A DNA stretch of 64,000 nt, taken from NCBI RefSeq assembly GCF_963678635.1, contig NC_087068.1, forward strand, positions 44,871,013-44,935,012, in the 5' to 3' direction. Below the pieces are notes generated by a model. It had not been told where the DNA came from and searched no databases. It worked only from the letters and a program-made list of their open reading frames with translations. This document shows, one piece after another, positions 9,216-20,106 of the stretch. The translations under genes and the position numbers were made by a program. The stretch's first letter is position 1. The number at the start of each line of letters is the position of its first letter. This stretch comes from Symsagittifera roscoffensis. Lineage: Eukaryota > Xenacoelomorpha > Acoela > Convolutidae.

Positions 9216-11081
9216 GTTAGTAAAACTACAACTTTTTCTCAATACGGTAGTCCAACCAAGTTATGTAACTGGATTTACACTCAGGTCAGTTAATGGCAGG
9301 GAATTTAATTCATGTTGATTTCAAAATTTTTGCAAGAGTAACAGCATTGCACAGCAATTTACAAGTCCTTATTCTCCTCATCAAAATGATATAGCCGAGC
9401 GCTATTGGCGAACGATTTTTGACAATGCACGGGCTCTTTCATTATCGTCAAAACTAATAGAATCTTTTTGGGTTAGGGCAGTTGATACTGTAGTATACAT
9501 AAAAAAATCTTGTACTAACAACTACTAATAATGTTGATTAAACACAGTACGAAGTTTTTTTTGGAAAGCAACCCAGTGTTCATAATTTAAAAGTTTTTGG
9601 TCGCTTATGTGTATCAAAATTTGAAACCCACCAGTGCAAGTTATTAACCAACGGCAAAAAGACGGTTGTTACTGGTTACGATGGTTCAAGACTTGCATAT
9701 ATTTTATAAAATTTTGTGAAAAAGAATTTTTATGGCTTTCCGGATGCGACGTTTTACGAACAACAATTCCCATATCTCGATAAGGGATCAAGGCCAGCAA
9801 TTGTTTTTTTTTTACCGTCATTAATCCAGTGGGGGCTGTCATAGATTCAGTGGGCGTCAATAATGCACAGACAAGTGCAATTGATGCAAAAGATTTTTTG
9901 CCTAATCTTGAACAGCCGTTATCACCGACAGGAGGAGCTACTTCTACAACTATTGATAAATCTCAAAGAGTATCATCAGCATCTAGTCCTCATAATGTGC
10001 AAATGGAGATTCAAGATACCCCAATCTACTCAAATACACGTGAAAATTACACAACTTAAGGTAAATTTGATATATCTGATGGCATTGAGTCTTCTCCTCA
10101 CACCCAACTGCAGACAATTTGCAAAATACTACTTCCCTCACTCGTGACAGTTCGATACATTTTTACCAAAACATTCTACATCATCTAAATCAAGAAAACA
10201 ATCGGTGAGTAATGAAGAACATTCTACTGCTTCGGGACTTGACATTCCTACAACTAATAGGACTGGTCGGATGATTAGAAGACCAGCATGACACTACGAT
10301 TATGATTTTTGTACTGAGGAAAACTGTAATTTTGCAGTGGCTGCTAGCGTCAATGGCAATGTTCCACTCAATTATGAGGAAGCAGTTTTTTCAACTGATG
10401 CTGAAAAATGGCATGCTGCAATGCACAATGAATTCAGTAGTCTTTAAAATAACATGGGGTCTTGTGGCTTTACCTTCCTCAAAAACCATTAATAAAAGGC
10501 GATTTTTGTTGATATAAAGCGTAAAAGCGACGCTTCAATTGAACGCTAAAGGGAACGTTTTGTGGCTAAGGGATACAGTCAATTTTATAGACAAAATTAT
10601 ACTGATACTTTTTCACCTACTATTAGTTTGACAGATTTGCGTTCATTATTTGCCCTTGTATCACAACATGATTTAAAAATGCGACAAATTAATGTCAAAA
10701 CAGCATTTTTGAATTCTACTTTAGAGGATGAAATTTTCGTTGAGCATCCTCGTGGTTTTGAGTCTGGTGAAAGTGATGCATGCAAGCTCAACAAGAGTAT
10801 TTAAGATTTAAAACAAGCGAGTCGAGCTTGGAATCAGTTTCTAACAAAAATTTTATTGGAACTTGGATACTTAAGAAGCTCGGTAGACACTTGTTTATTT
10901 TAGCATCCTAAGAAAATAAGTTTCCTTGCTGTGTATGTTGATTACATGATAACTTTTGATGTTGACGATTTTCAGTACAAGAACTGATTGCCAAGCTTGG
11001 TAAGCGGATTCGTATTGAAGATAAGGGCGCTCCCGAATGGTCCTCGGGAATAAAAAGTCACATTGGTGAAAAAATTTTTCG
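9216..11081 (+). pseudogene. Copia integrase-RT, tandem unit 2
   Basis: A second copy of the integrase-to-RT segment starts at TTAGTAAAACTACAACTTTTT. It is joined to the end of unit 1 at GAAAAAAAATTTCGTT. Integrase DNG-type sequence, the GKQPSVHN block, the linker with VNNAQTSA, the RT blocks QINVKTAFLNSTL and AVYVDYM all recur. The stops after NVD, PAYIL/AYIL, KSI and CLF are at the same places as in units 1 and 3. Confidence 0.85.
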
Positions 11082-12655
11082 TTAATAAAACTACAACTTT
11101 TTCTCAATACGGTAGTCCAACCAAGTTATGTAACTGGATTTACACTCAGGTCAGATAATGGCGGGGAATTTAATTCATGTTAGTTTCAAAATTTTTGCAA
11201 GAGTAACAGCATTGCACAGCAATTTACAAGTCCTTATTCTCCTCATCAAAATGATATAGCCGAGCGTTATTGGCGAACGATTTTTGACCATGCACGGGCT
11301 CTTTCATTATCGTCAAAACTAATAGAATCTTTTTGGATTAGGGCAGTTGATACTGTAGTATACATAAGAAATCTTGTACTAACATCCACTAATAATGTTG
11401 ATTAAACACAGTACGAAGTTTTTTTTGGAAAGCAACCCAGTGTTCTTAATTTAAAAGTTTTTGGTTACTTATGTGTATGAAAAATTGAAACCCACCAGCG
11501 CAAGTCGTTAACCAACGGCAAAAAGACGGTTTTTACTGGTTACGATGGTTCAAGACTTGCATATATTTTATAAAATTTTGTGAAAAAGAATTTTTACGCT
11601 TTCCGGATGCGACGTTTTACGAACAACAATTCCCATATCTCGATAACGGATCAAGGCGTGCAATTGTTTTGTTTTTACTGTCATTGATCCAGTGGGGGCT
11701 GTCATAGATTCAGTGGGCGTCAATAATGCACAAACAAGTGCAACTGATGCAAAAGAGTTTTTGCCTAATCTTTAACAGCCGTTATCACCGACAGGAGGAG
11801 CTACTTCTACAACTACTGATACTTCTCAAAGATTATCATCAGCATCTAATCCTCATAATGTGCAAAAGGAGATTCAAGATACTCCAATCTACTCAGATAC
11901 ACGTGAAAGTTACACAACTTAAGGTAAATTTGATATATCTGATGGCATTGAGTCTTCTCCTCACACCCAACTGCAGACAATTTGCAAAATACTACTTCCC
12001 TCACTCGTGACAGTTCGATACATTTTTACCAAAACATTCTACATCATCTAAATCAAGAAAACAATTTGTGAGTAATGAGGAACACGCTACTGCTTCGCGA
12101 CTTGACATTTCTACAACTAATAGGACTGGTCGGATGATTAGAAGACCAGCATGACACTATGATTATGATTTTTCTACTGAGGAAAACTGTAATTTTGCAG
12201 TGGCTGTTAGCGTCAAGGGCAATGTTCCACTCAATTATGAGGAAGCAGTTTTTTCAACTGATGCTGAAAAATGACATGCTGCAAAACAGCATTTTTGAGT
12301 TCTACTTTAGAGGATGGAATTTTCATTGAGCAACCTCGTGGTTTTGAGTCTGGTGAACGTGATGCATGCAAGCTCAACAAGAGTATTTAAGATTTAAAAC
12401 AAGCGAGTCGAGCTTGGAATCAGTTTCTAACAAAAATTTTATTGGAACTTGGATACTTAAGAAGCTCGGTAGACACTTGTTTATTTTAGCATCCTAAGAA
12501 AATGAGTTTCATTGCTGTGTATGTTGATTACATGATAACTTTTGATGTTGACGACTTTCAGTACAAGAACTGATTGCCAATCTTGAAGATAAGGGCGCTC
12601 CCGAATGGTCCTCGAGAATAAAAATTCCCATTGGTGAAAAACTTATAACATTTCT
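11082..12655 (+). pseudogene. Copia integrase-RT, tandem unit 3 (internal deletion)
   Basis: The third copy starts at TTAATAAAACTACAACTTTTT after GTGAAAAAATTTTTCG. A deletion near 12,281 joins GACATGCTGCAA to AACAGCATTTTTGAG. It removes about 260 bp of the RT fingers/palm, with short CAA/AA microhomology. After AVYVDYM the sequence runs on into the natural downstream part (GGTGAAAAACTTATAACATTT), so this is the copy connected to the RNase H. Confidence 0.8.
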
Positions 12656-13430
12656 CAAAAAAGATACGTCAAAAATTTAATCGAAAATTGGAATATGCAA
12701 ATTTGCAAACCGGTTTATGAACATTTGGTTACATCTAAAAGTGCAACTGATGATGAAAGTCTATCAGATTGTTCCCTTTTTCAGCAGTTAGTGGGGGCGT
12801 TATTGTTTTAAGCTGTAACAACTAGGCCGAATATTGCTTTTGCAGTAAGCTTACTCTCTCAAGCGTGCAAAAGTCCAACAGTGAAAGATTTTATTGCAGC
12901 AAAAAGAGTACTACGCTAGTCAAAGGGCCCAAATTATTTCCTTACTTATTCATGACATGATAATGTTCTAGGTATTTTTGCGCACAGTGATGCCTATTGG
13001 GCAAGCGACGTAAAGACCAGAAAATCTGTATCTGGCAAAGTTATTAAATTAAATGAGTCAGACTCACCGGTGTTTGGCGAACTGCTAAACAAATTGCGGT
13101 ATCATTATCTACATGTAAATGGCTCTATCGGTCTTGGCTCAAGAAGTTTTGTTTCTGAAACATGTGTTTGAGAGTGTTAAATATAAAACTACTCGCCCTA
13201 TTTTGTTTAATGACAACAAAGGAGCATTCCTTGTAGCTCACGAAACAGCTTCAAGATCGAGAGCCAAACATATAGACATCAAAGTACACTTTGTTCGAGA
13301 ACAAATTCGCTCTGGTAAGATGACGTTAAAATATCTTCCTACAATTATTCATGCGGATGCTCTGAAAAAAGGACTTCCACGTATTCGTTTTGCGCAGATA
13401 GGCAAGCTTCTCTTTGGAAGTTCCTTTTGA
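12656..13430 (+). pseudogene. Copia RT thumb and RNase H remnant
   Basis: A broken frame contains the copia RNase H landmarks: TTRPNIAFAVSLLSQACKSP-like sequence (12,820-12,890), the SDAYWASDVKTRKS block (12,987), a degenerate WRTAKQI, and the long open tail 13,119-13,430 with LAQEVLFLKHVFESV, FNDNKGAFLVAHE, SRAKHIDIKVHFVREQI and ADALKKGLPRIRFAQIGKLL. These are standard features of the copia C-terminus. The stop before the polypurine tract is where pol should end. Several upstream stops make it a pseudogene. Confidence 0.85.
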
Positions 13431-13437
13431 GGGGGAC
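13429..13437 (+). other. Polypurine tract of copia element
   Basis: GAGGGGGAC stands immediately before the 3' LTR TGTTGA. The same sequence precedes the second LTR fragment at 24,006. A polypurine run at this place primes plus-strand DNA synthesis in LTR elements. Confidence 0.7.
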
Positions 13438-13687
13438 TGTTGAAAAAATAGTCAGTGATCGGTCAATTTTCAGACATGGTTGTTTACAACCAAAAGACTG
13501 TAAACGAAATTGTAATAGCTATATTCGAGAAAGAATTGAAACAATTTTGACTTATGACTTTTAACTTTTTAAATTGACATCAAAAATAATGCGGTTGAAC
13601 AAAGTTTGAGTTTGACTTAAACCACTTCAATAGAAAATAAATGATAAGAAATTTTTTTTTCTTAAACATCCAGACGTATTATTATAA
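13438..13687 (+). repeat. 3' LTR of Ty1/copia element
   Basis: This is the partner of 5,475-5,729 and starts TGTTGAAAAAATAGTC. It is followed within about 15 bp by the last iteron (GGGGGCTATAATGAG) of the interrupted palindromic element, which supports this as the element end. No clear target-site duplication survives. Confidence 0.85.
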
Positions 13688-13971
13688 GATACTTTAATCG
13701 GATGGGGGCTATAATGAGAAAAAACCGAGCTGCTTACAAACAGCCCATGAACCGAGCGCAACTGATCGGTCTAGTGGAGACGTCGTGGCTCTGAAGCAGA
13801 GTGATTGTGAGTAGAGGATAAACTCTGCTTTATGAGGGCATTCAAGTTTGTTTCCCCAATGAATCTCGATACACTTTTGGAGCAAGAAAAATCCTGCCAA
13901 TAATCTTCGCTAACGTATTTTCCGCACACGCTGTTATGCTGTTTGCAAATTTTAGAGCCTAATTGAAGTCA
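13688..13971 (+). mobile_element. Palindromic MITE-like element, right end, then anonymous sequence
   Basis: 13,702-13,717 is the sixth iteron (GGGGGCTATAATGAG), and 13,717-13,740 pairs with the left flank (GAGCTGCTGGGTCTTTCCC). The rest, to 13,971, shows nothing I recognise. A minus-strand frame at 13,709-13,900 is open for 63 codons but is not convincing. Confidence 0.55.
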
Positions 13972-14462
13972 TATTGCGAGTTTCATTGTTTTTTGGTCCG
14001 ATAGTTTTAACCTTAAATGTTTTGAACTGGATGATATTCAAACAATGGGAGCCAAATCTATCCGGGAACGTGTTAAATCTTTTAACGTCTTCTGGTTCGA
14101 ATCTTATAATCAATTCAGCAACTTTGCTGTCACAAATTGTCCCTTCGTTTTAATTTTGTTTTCATGAGGCGTTGAAAAATTTCCAAGTTCTAACCACCTG
14201 CTAAGCGTAAAATTATAGATTCCATCAACATGCTCCAAATCAAAAAGTTCGCTGAAAGCATTTTTCGCTCCTACTGCTTAGATTTAGCAAGCTAGTAAAG
14301 CCATTACACGAGCAGAAGAATCAACCAAACCATTTTCGATTGCCAGGAGAACTGCTTCTAAAAACTTGTTACATCCATTTTCACATTAGTGACCTTGCAT
14401 AATGAGTCTCCTATACTTTGTCTTAGCATTCCCAAAAATCAGTTGGCAAAAAACAACGACTT
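13972..14462 (+). mobile_element. LINE-like element fragment (array start)
   Basis: It begins abruptly at ATTGCGAGTTTCATTG...GGTCCGATAG, a segment also present at 27,630, 32,413, 35,042 and 37,457. The old frame reads FELDDIQ-MGAKSI, an interdomain stretch between the 5' half and the RT of this family. The array thus starts in mid-unit on its left side. Confidence 0.65.
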
Positions 14463-16218
14463 GTACGCAAAAGTTATAGGAATTTTGGCAAGCTAGAGTA
14501 ATTGTTCTGGCGGTAAAAACAGTCATGGGCGTCCAGTTTAACAATAACATCCGAGATTTATTCAAATTCTTATTATTTTCGTCGAGCATTTCTTTTCGAG
14601 AAAAATCACCGGTTAATGCGAATTTATATAGATCATGAAATGAAATATTTAAAGTGAATTAATTTTTACAAACGAACTACAGATTTTTTTTTCAGAAAAA
14701 ACATTGCCCGAGCTTCAAGCCAGCACGTTTCCACCTTCAAACCAGAAAGCCACTTGACATATCTGTCCCTAAAATCCCTCAAAGTACGATCAAAAAACAA
14801 GCACAAACAACAAACATAACACATAAAATTAAAAAGTTTATCACAAAAATTAGGCTGATAGCAAGCATGAGCTCAGAGCAATTTATCTCAAGCAAATTTA
14901 CTCATTAACTGCTACTGTTGAGAACAACTGCATTTCTAAAGAAAATCTCAACAAACAGACCAAATAATGTCTACCTAAGTTTGTCCGAGGGCAAAATCAC
15001 AAATCTGCGTTTGGTTTTTTTTATCCTAAAGCAGTGAATGTTCTTCAACTACCAAGTGCAATTAATCACCGCAAAAAAATATCACGAGAATCAATGTTTC
15101 TGGTGAGAAGAAGTTTTTAGGGTAAACTGAACTGGAAGTGACTATTCAAAACAAAACTCAGGAGATTTTTCACAAGAATGATCATACAGTGCGCGAATGC
15201 AATCCTTCAAGAAGTTCCTTTCAAATTCCATCTTTCCATGAAGGTACGAAGTTATCATGTGGATTGATGTTTTTTGAAAGACAAAAGATTTCTTATTCAC
15301 AGTTTACACAGTGGTTTTGTAGATATTTCAAAAAAAGACAATTCCCTCAATATGCATGTCCAACAAAATTTTCAGCTTTTCAACGAAGTTTTTCGTCCTC
15401 AGTCATATTCTGCAATTCAACATAGCGACTAGGTAGAAACAGAACCAGCTTAAACACAAAATGTAATATAAGTAACCGATAAGAATAGGGGTTGCTGGCA
15501 GTGCGACACAATTGTTTCTGATAGAAAAACAATCAGTATTTCCCCTCCTGGTCACTTTGAAGGAACAGAACCAAAAAATTGTTCAAACAATCAAACAATT
15601 TCAACAAATGCACTGCCCCTGCTCAAAGTTTGTCCAAAATGCAAAATTTGGCTCACCTCTTTATTTGGAAGAAAAATGTAGACATGAAACACTTCAACCA
15701 AGTCGTACACTTCCATGAGTACACTAACCTTTCCAAACCATACCAAACTTTATACATAAAAAAGACAGATAACCCTGATCTCTTCAAAAACAAGAAAACA
15801 TCTCGGCAATCGTTTTCTTTTCTCCTTAGAAAAAAAGAGAAAAATTCCAAAGTGAGGAACAGTGAATTTTAGTTCACCAATCTCATTAAGTCATATTATG
15901 CAATTCAACATAGCGACTAGGTAGAAACAGAACCAGCTTAAACACAAAATGTAATATAAGTAACCGATAAGAATAGGGGTTTAAACACTCACCAATCTCG
16001 AGTTTCTAAATTTATTATCCTTAAGTTCATTTGGCTTGCGGAATCCTTTGAATTTTTTTTCCATTCTGAAAAATTGCACCGTTTTAAAAAATGCACTAAT
16101 TTTATTTCCATACTTCAAGAAGCAAAATATTCAACAAATAGTGATAGCTTGCTCCGTAATAAGATTGAAAAACACGATATTCTTTTTGATTTTATTCCGA
16201 CTGCAAATAATGACGGAG

Positions 16219-16305
16219 AACTTTTTAAATTGACATCAAAAATAATGCGGTTGAACAAAATTTGTTGAGTTTGACTTAAACCACTTCAATAGAAAATAAA
16301 TGAAA
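16219..16305 (+). repeat. Copia LTR fragment inside U1
   Basis: About 87 bp match 13,563-13,650 of the copia 3' LTR (AACTTTTTAAATTGACATC through AGAAAATAAATGA). They replace roughly 410 bp that U3 (21,775-22,185) and unit L5 carry at this place. There is no target duplication, so it is a patch and not an insertion of a solo LTR. U2 has the same patch at 19,009-19,095. Confidence 0.8.
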
Positions 16306-17034
16306 GAGATTGAGTTTCATACATTCAGTCGTTGTTATCCGCCATGTTTTGTTGCATTTTTCAAAGAGCCACAGTTTTTACTGAGAACAGGACTTAGCAA
16401 CTGGAAATTGAACGAAAAAAAAACTAATTTGATAACGCATCTTGTTTTAAAAAATTCCAATAATTTTTGATCATAGATTCTCACGTGAATTCCAAAATAT
16501 TACATTTAATCTCTTTCGTTAAAAATATTTAAAATTAGAGGCGAAAAATGACTAATGGCCATTTACCGAGCCGAAAATTCCTAATTCGATTAAAAATTTG
16601 AACATCAAAGTGCTCCAAGACCATATTGACTGACATCCGGCTTATACAGGAAATTTATTGATGAATATAGTAGTAGTTTAGCGATGGTTTTCAAATTTTA
16701 TACTTACACTTGCCATTTTCCTGCTAATTTTTATCTTCTAAAAATAAAATTACTGCCAAAAACAAAAAACCCAATTATGTTGCAATATTTTAGACCCACC
16801 AATCTTATGAACAGTAATACTAAAACTTTTCTTACATGCATTCAGTCTTACAAAAACTTGAATAGTCGATTACTTTGGAACAATTAGCAAGCAAAACAGA
16901 TAAAATTTGATTTTCAAAATTTTTTAACAGAGTCGACAGATTGTTTTTCTGAGATTTTTTGATGGTTTGAATCTGAAATCTTTTGCAGTAAAAGCCATCA
17001 AATATTTATAGTTGATCGCAAAAGCAATGAATTA

Positions 17035-17310
17035 AATCAACGGGCTAGTAACAGCCCGCTTTGAAACTTATCGTGGTTTTAGGCAGGGATGTCTTTTATC
17101 TGCTTTTTCATTCATTTTGTTGACAGAGCCGCTTCTACTGCAATTAAGCCAAAGTAATTACGTTGAATTTTGCGATGAGTTTCACCCATAAAAAATTTCG
17201 TGGGAAAATGAATTCACATGCTTTCTTATAATTGAAGGCTGTGAAAGAGTCCTACGCTCCGTGCAGAACTACTGCGAGCAAATGCAGCTACAAGTTAGTG
17301 AGTCAAAGAG
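17035..17310 (+). pseudogene. Non-LTR reverse transcriptase fragment in U1
   Basis: The frame reads TYRGFRQGCLLSAFSFIL-TEPLLLQL, which is the RQG-PLS / EPL region of a LINE-type RT. A stop and a region where the catalytic A-x-DD box should be (here SWENEF) follow, then CERVLRSVQNYCEQMQLQVSESKSE. The catalytic acidic pair is lost. The IEPLL-type wording is reminiscent of L1/Tx1-like elements, but the clade is not settled. Confidence 0.7.
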
Positions 17311-17316
17311 TGAATA

Positions 17317-20106
17317 GTACGCAAAAGTTATAGGAATTTTGGCAAGCTAGAGTAATTGTTCAGGCGGTAAAAACAGTCATGGGCGTCCAGTTTAACAATA
17401 ACACCCGAGATTTATTCAAACTTCTTATTATTTTCGTCGAGCATCTCTTTTCGAGAAAAATCACCGGTTAAAGCGAATTTTTATAGATCATGAAATGAAA
17501 GATTTAAAGTGAATTAGTTTTTACAAACGAACTACAGGTTTTTTTTTCAGAAAAAACATTGCCCGAGCTTCAAGCCAGCACGTTTCCACCTTCAAACCAG
17601 AAAGCCACTTGACAGATCTGTCCCTAAAATCCCTCAAAGTACGATCAAAAAACAGGCACAAACAACAAACATAACACATAAAATTAAAAAGTTTATCACA
17701 AAAATTAGGCTGATAGCAAGCATGAGCTCAGAGCAATTTATCTCAAGCAAATTTACTCATTAACTGCTACTGTTGAGAACAACTGCATTTCTAAAGAAAA
17801 TCTCAACAAACAGACCAAATAATGTCTACCTAAGTTTGTCCGAGGGCAAAATCACAAATCTGCGTTTGGTTTTTTTTATCCTAAAGCAGTGAATGTTCTT
17901 CAACTACCAAGTGCAATTAATCTGGAAGTGACTATTCAAAACAAAACTCAGGAGATTTTTCACAAGAATGATCATACAGTTCGCGAATGCAATCCTTCAA
18001 GAAGTTCCTTTCAAATTCCATCTTTCCATGAAGGTACGAAGTTATCATGTGGATTGATGTTTTTTGAAAGACAAAAGATTTCTTATTCACAGTTTACACA
18101 GTGGTTTTGTAGATATTTCAAAAAAAGACAATTCCCTCAATATGCATGTCCAACAAAATTTTCAGCTTTTCAACGAAGTTTTTCGTCCTCAGTCATATTC
18201 TGCAATTCAACATAGCGACTAGGTAGAAACAGAACCAGCTTAAACACAAAATGTAATATAAGTAACCGATAAGAATAGGGGTTGCTGGCAGTGCGACACA
18301 ATTGTTTCTGATAGAAAAACAATCAGTATTTCCCCTCCTGGTCACTTTGAAGGAACAGAACCAAAAAATTGTTCAAACAATCAAACAATTTCAACAAATG
18401 CACTGCCCCTGCTCAAAGTTTGTCCAAAATGCAAAATTTGGCTCACCTCTTTATTTGGAAGAAAAATGTAGACATGAAACACTTCAAGCAAGTCGTACAC
18501 TTCCATGAGTACACTAACCTTTCCAAACCATACCAAACTTTATACATAAAAAAGACAGATAACCCTGATCTCTTCAAAAACAAGAAAACATCTCGGCAAT
18601 CGTTTTCTTTTCTCCTTAGAAAAAAAGAGAAAAATTCCAAAGTGAGGAACAGTGAATTTTAGTTCACCAATCTCATTAAGTCATATTATGCAATTCAACA
18701 TAGCGACTAGGTAGAAACAGAACCAGCTTAAACACAAAATGTAATATAAGTAACCGATAAGAATAGGGGTTTAAACACTCACCAATCTCGAGTTTCTAAA
18801 TTTATTATCCTTAAGTTCATTTGGCTTGCGGAATCCTTTGAATTTTTTTTCCATTCTGAAAATTTGCACCGTTTTAAAAAATGCACTAATTTTATTTCCA
18901 TACTTCAAGAAGCAAAATATTCAACAAATAGTGATAGCTTGCTCCGTAATAAGATTGAAAAACACGATATTCTTTTTGATTTTATTCCGACTGCAAATAA
19001 TGACGGAGAATTTTTTAAATTGACATCAAAAATAATGCGGTTGAACAAAATTTGTTGAGTTTGACTTAAACCACTTCAATAGAAAATAAATGAAAGAGAT
19101 TGAGTTTCATACATTCAGTCGTTGTTATCCGCCATGTTTTGTTGCATTTTTCAAAGAGCCACAGTTTTTACTGAGAACAGGACTTAGCAACTGGAAATTG
19201 AACGAAAAAAAAACTAATTTGATAACGCATCTTGTTTTAAAAAATTCCAATAATTTTTGATCATAGATTCTCACGTGAATTCCAAAATATTACATTTAAT
19301 CTCTTTCGTTAAAAATATTTAAAATTAGAGGCGAAAAATGACTAATGGCCATTTACCGAGCCGAAAATTCCTAATTCGATTAAAAATTTGAACATCAAAG
19401 TGCTCCAAGACCATATTGACTGACATCCGGCTTATACAGGAAATTTATTGATGAATATAGTAGTAGTTTAGCGATGGTTTTCAAATTTTATACTTACACT
19501 TGCCATTTTCCTGCTAATTTTTATCTTCTAAAAATAAAATTACTGCCAAAAACAAAAAACCCAATTATGTTGCAATATTTTAGACCCACCAATCTTATGA
19601 ACAGTAATACTAAAACTTTTCTTACATGCATTCAGTCTTACAAAAACTTGAATAGTCGATTACTTTGGAACAATTAGCAAGCAAAACAGATAAAATTTGA
19701 TTTTCAAAATTTTTTAACAGAGTCGACAGATTGTTTTTCTGAGATTTTTTGATGGTTTGAATCTGAAATCTTTTGCAGTAAAAGCCATCAAATATTTATA
19801 GTTGATCGCAAAAGCAATGAATTAAATCAACGGGCTAGTAACAGCCCGCTTTGAAACTTATCGTGGTTTTAGGCAGGGATGTCTTTTATCTGCTTTTTCA
19901 TTCATTTTGTTGACAGAGCCGCTTCTACTGCAATTAAGCCAAAGTAATTACGTTGAATCTTGCGATGAGTTTCACCCATAAAAAATTTCGTGGGAAGATG
20001 AATTCACATGCTTTCTTATAATTGAAGGCTGTGAAAGAGTCCTACGCTCCGTGCAGAACTACTGCGAGCAAATGCAGCTACAAGTTAGTGAGTCAAAGAG
20101 TGAATA
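17317..20106 (+). mobile_element. LINE-like tandem unit U2 (2,790 bp)
   Basis: It is almost identical to U1. Frames at 18,302-18,508 and 18,369-18,662 differ from U1 by about one residue each, and positions are offset by exactly 2,790. The only large difference is loss of 64 bp (U1 15,065-15,128), which joins AGTGCAATTAATC directly to TGGAAGTGAC at about 17,923. The junction with U1 is AAGAGTGAATAGTACGCAAAAG. The RT fragment is at 19,825-20,100. Confidence 0.9.
19009..19095 (+). repeat. Copia LTR fragment inside U2
   Basis: This is the same patch as in U1, with one base difference visible near its left edge (AATTTTTTAAATTG). It therefore predates the U1/U2 duplication. Confidence 0.8.

Larger units (their letters stand above)
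14463..17316 (+). mobile_element. LINE-like tandem unit U1 (2,854 bp)
   Basis: This is the first of two nearly identical head-to-tail units. It starts at GTACGCAAAAGTTATAGG and ends at AGTGAATA, the RT side of the unit. The order is an anonymous 5' block, decayed frames (15,138-15,425 and 15,512-15,872), a patch of copia LTR (16,219-16,305), an AT-rich block, and an RT fragment (17,035-17,310). It carries a 64-bp stretch (15,065-15,128) that U2 lacks. All frames are closed by stops, and no function remains. Confidence 0.85.
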
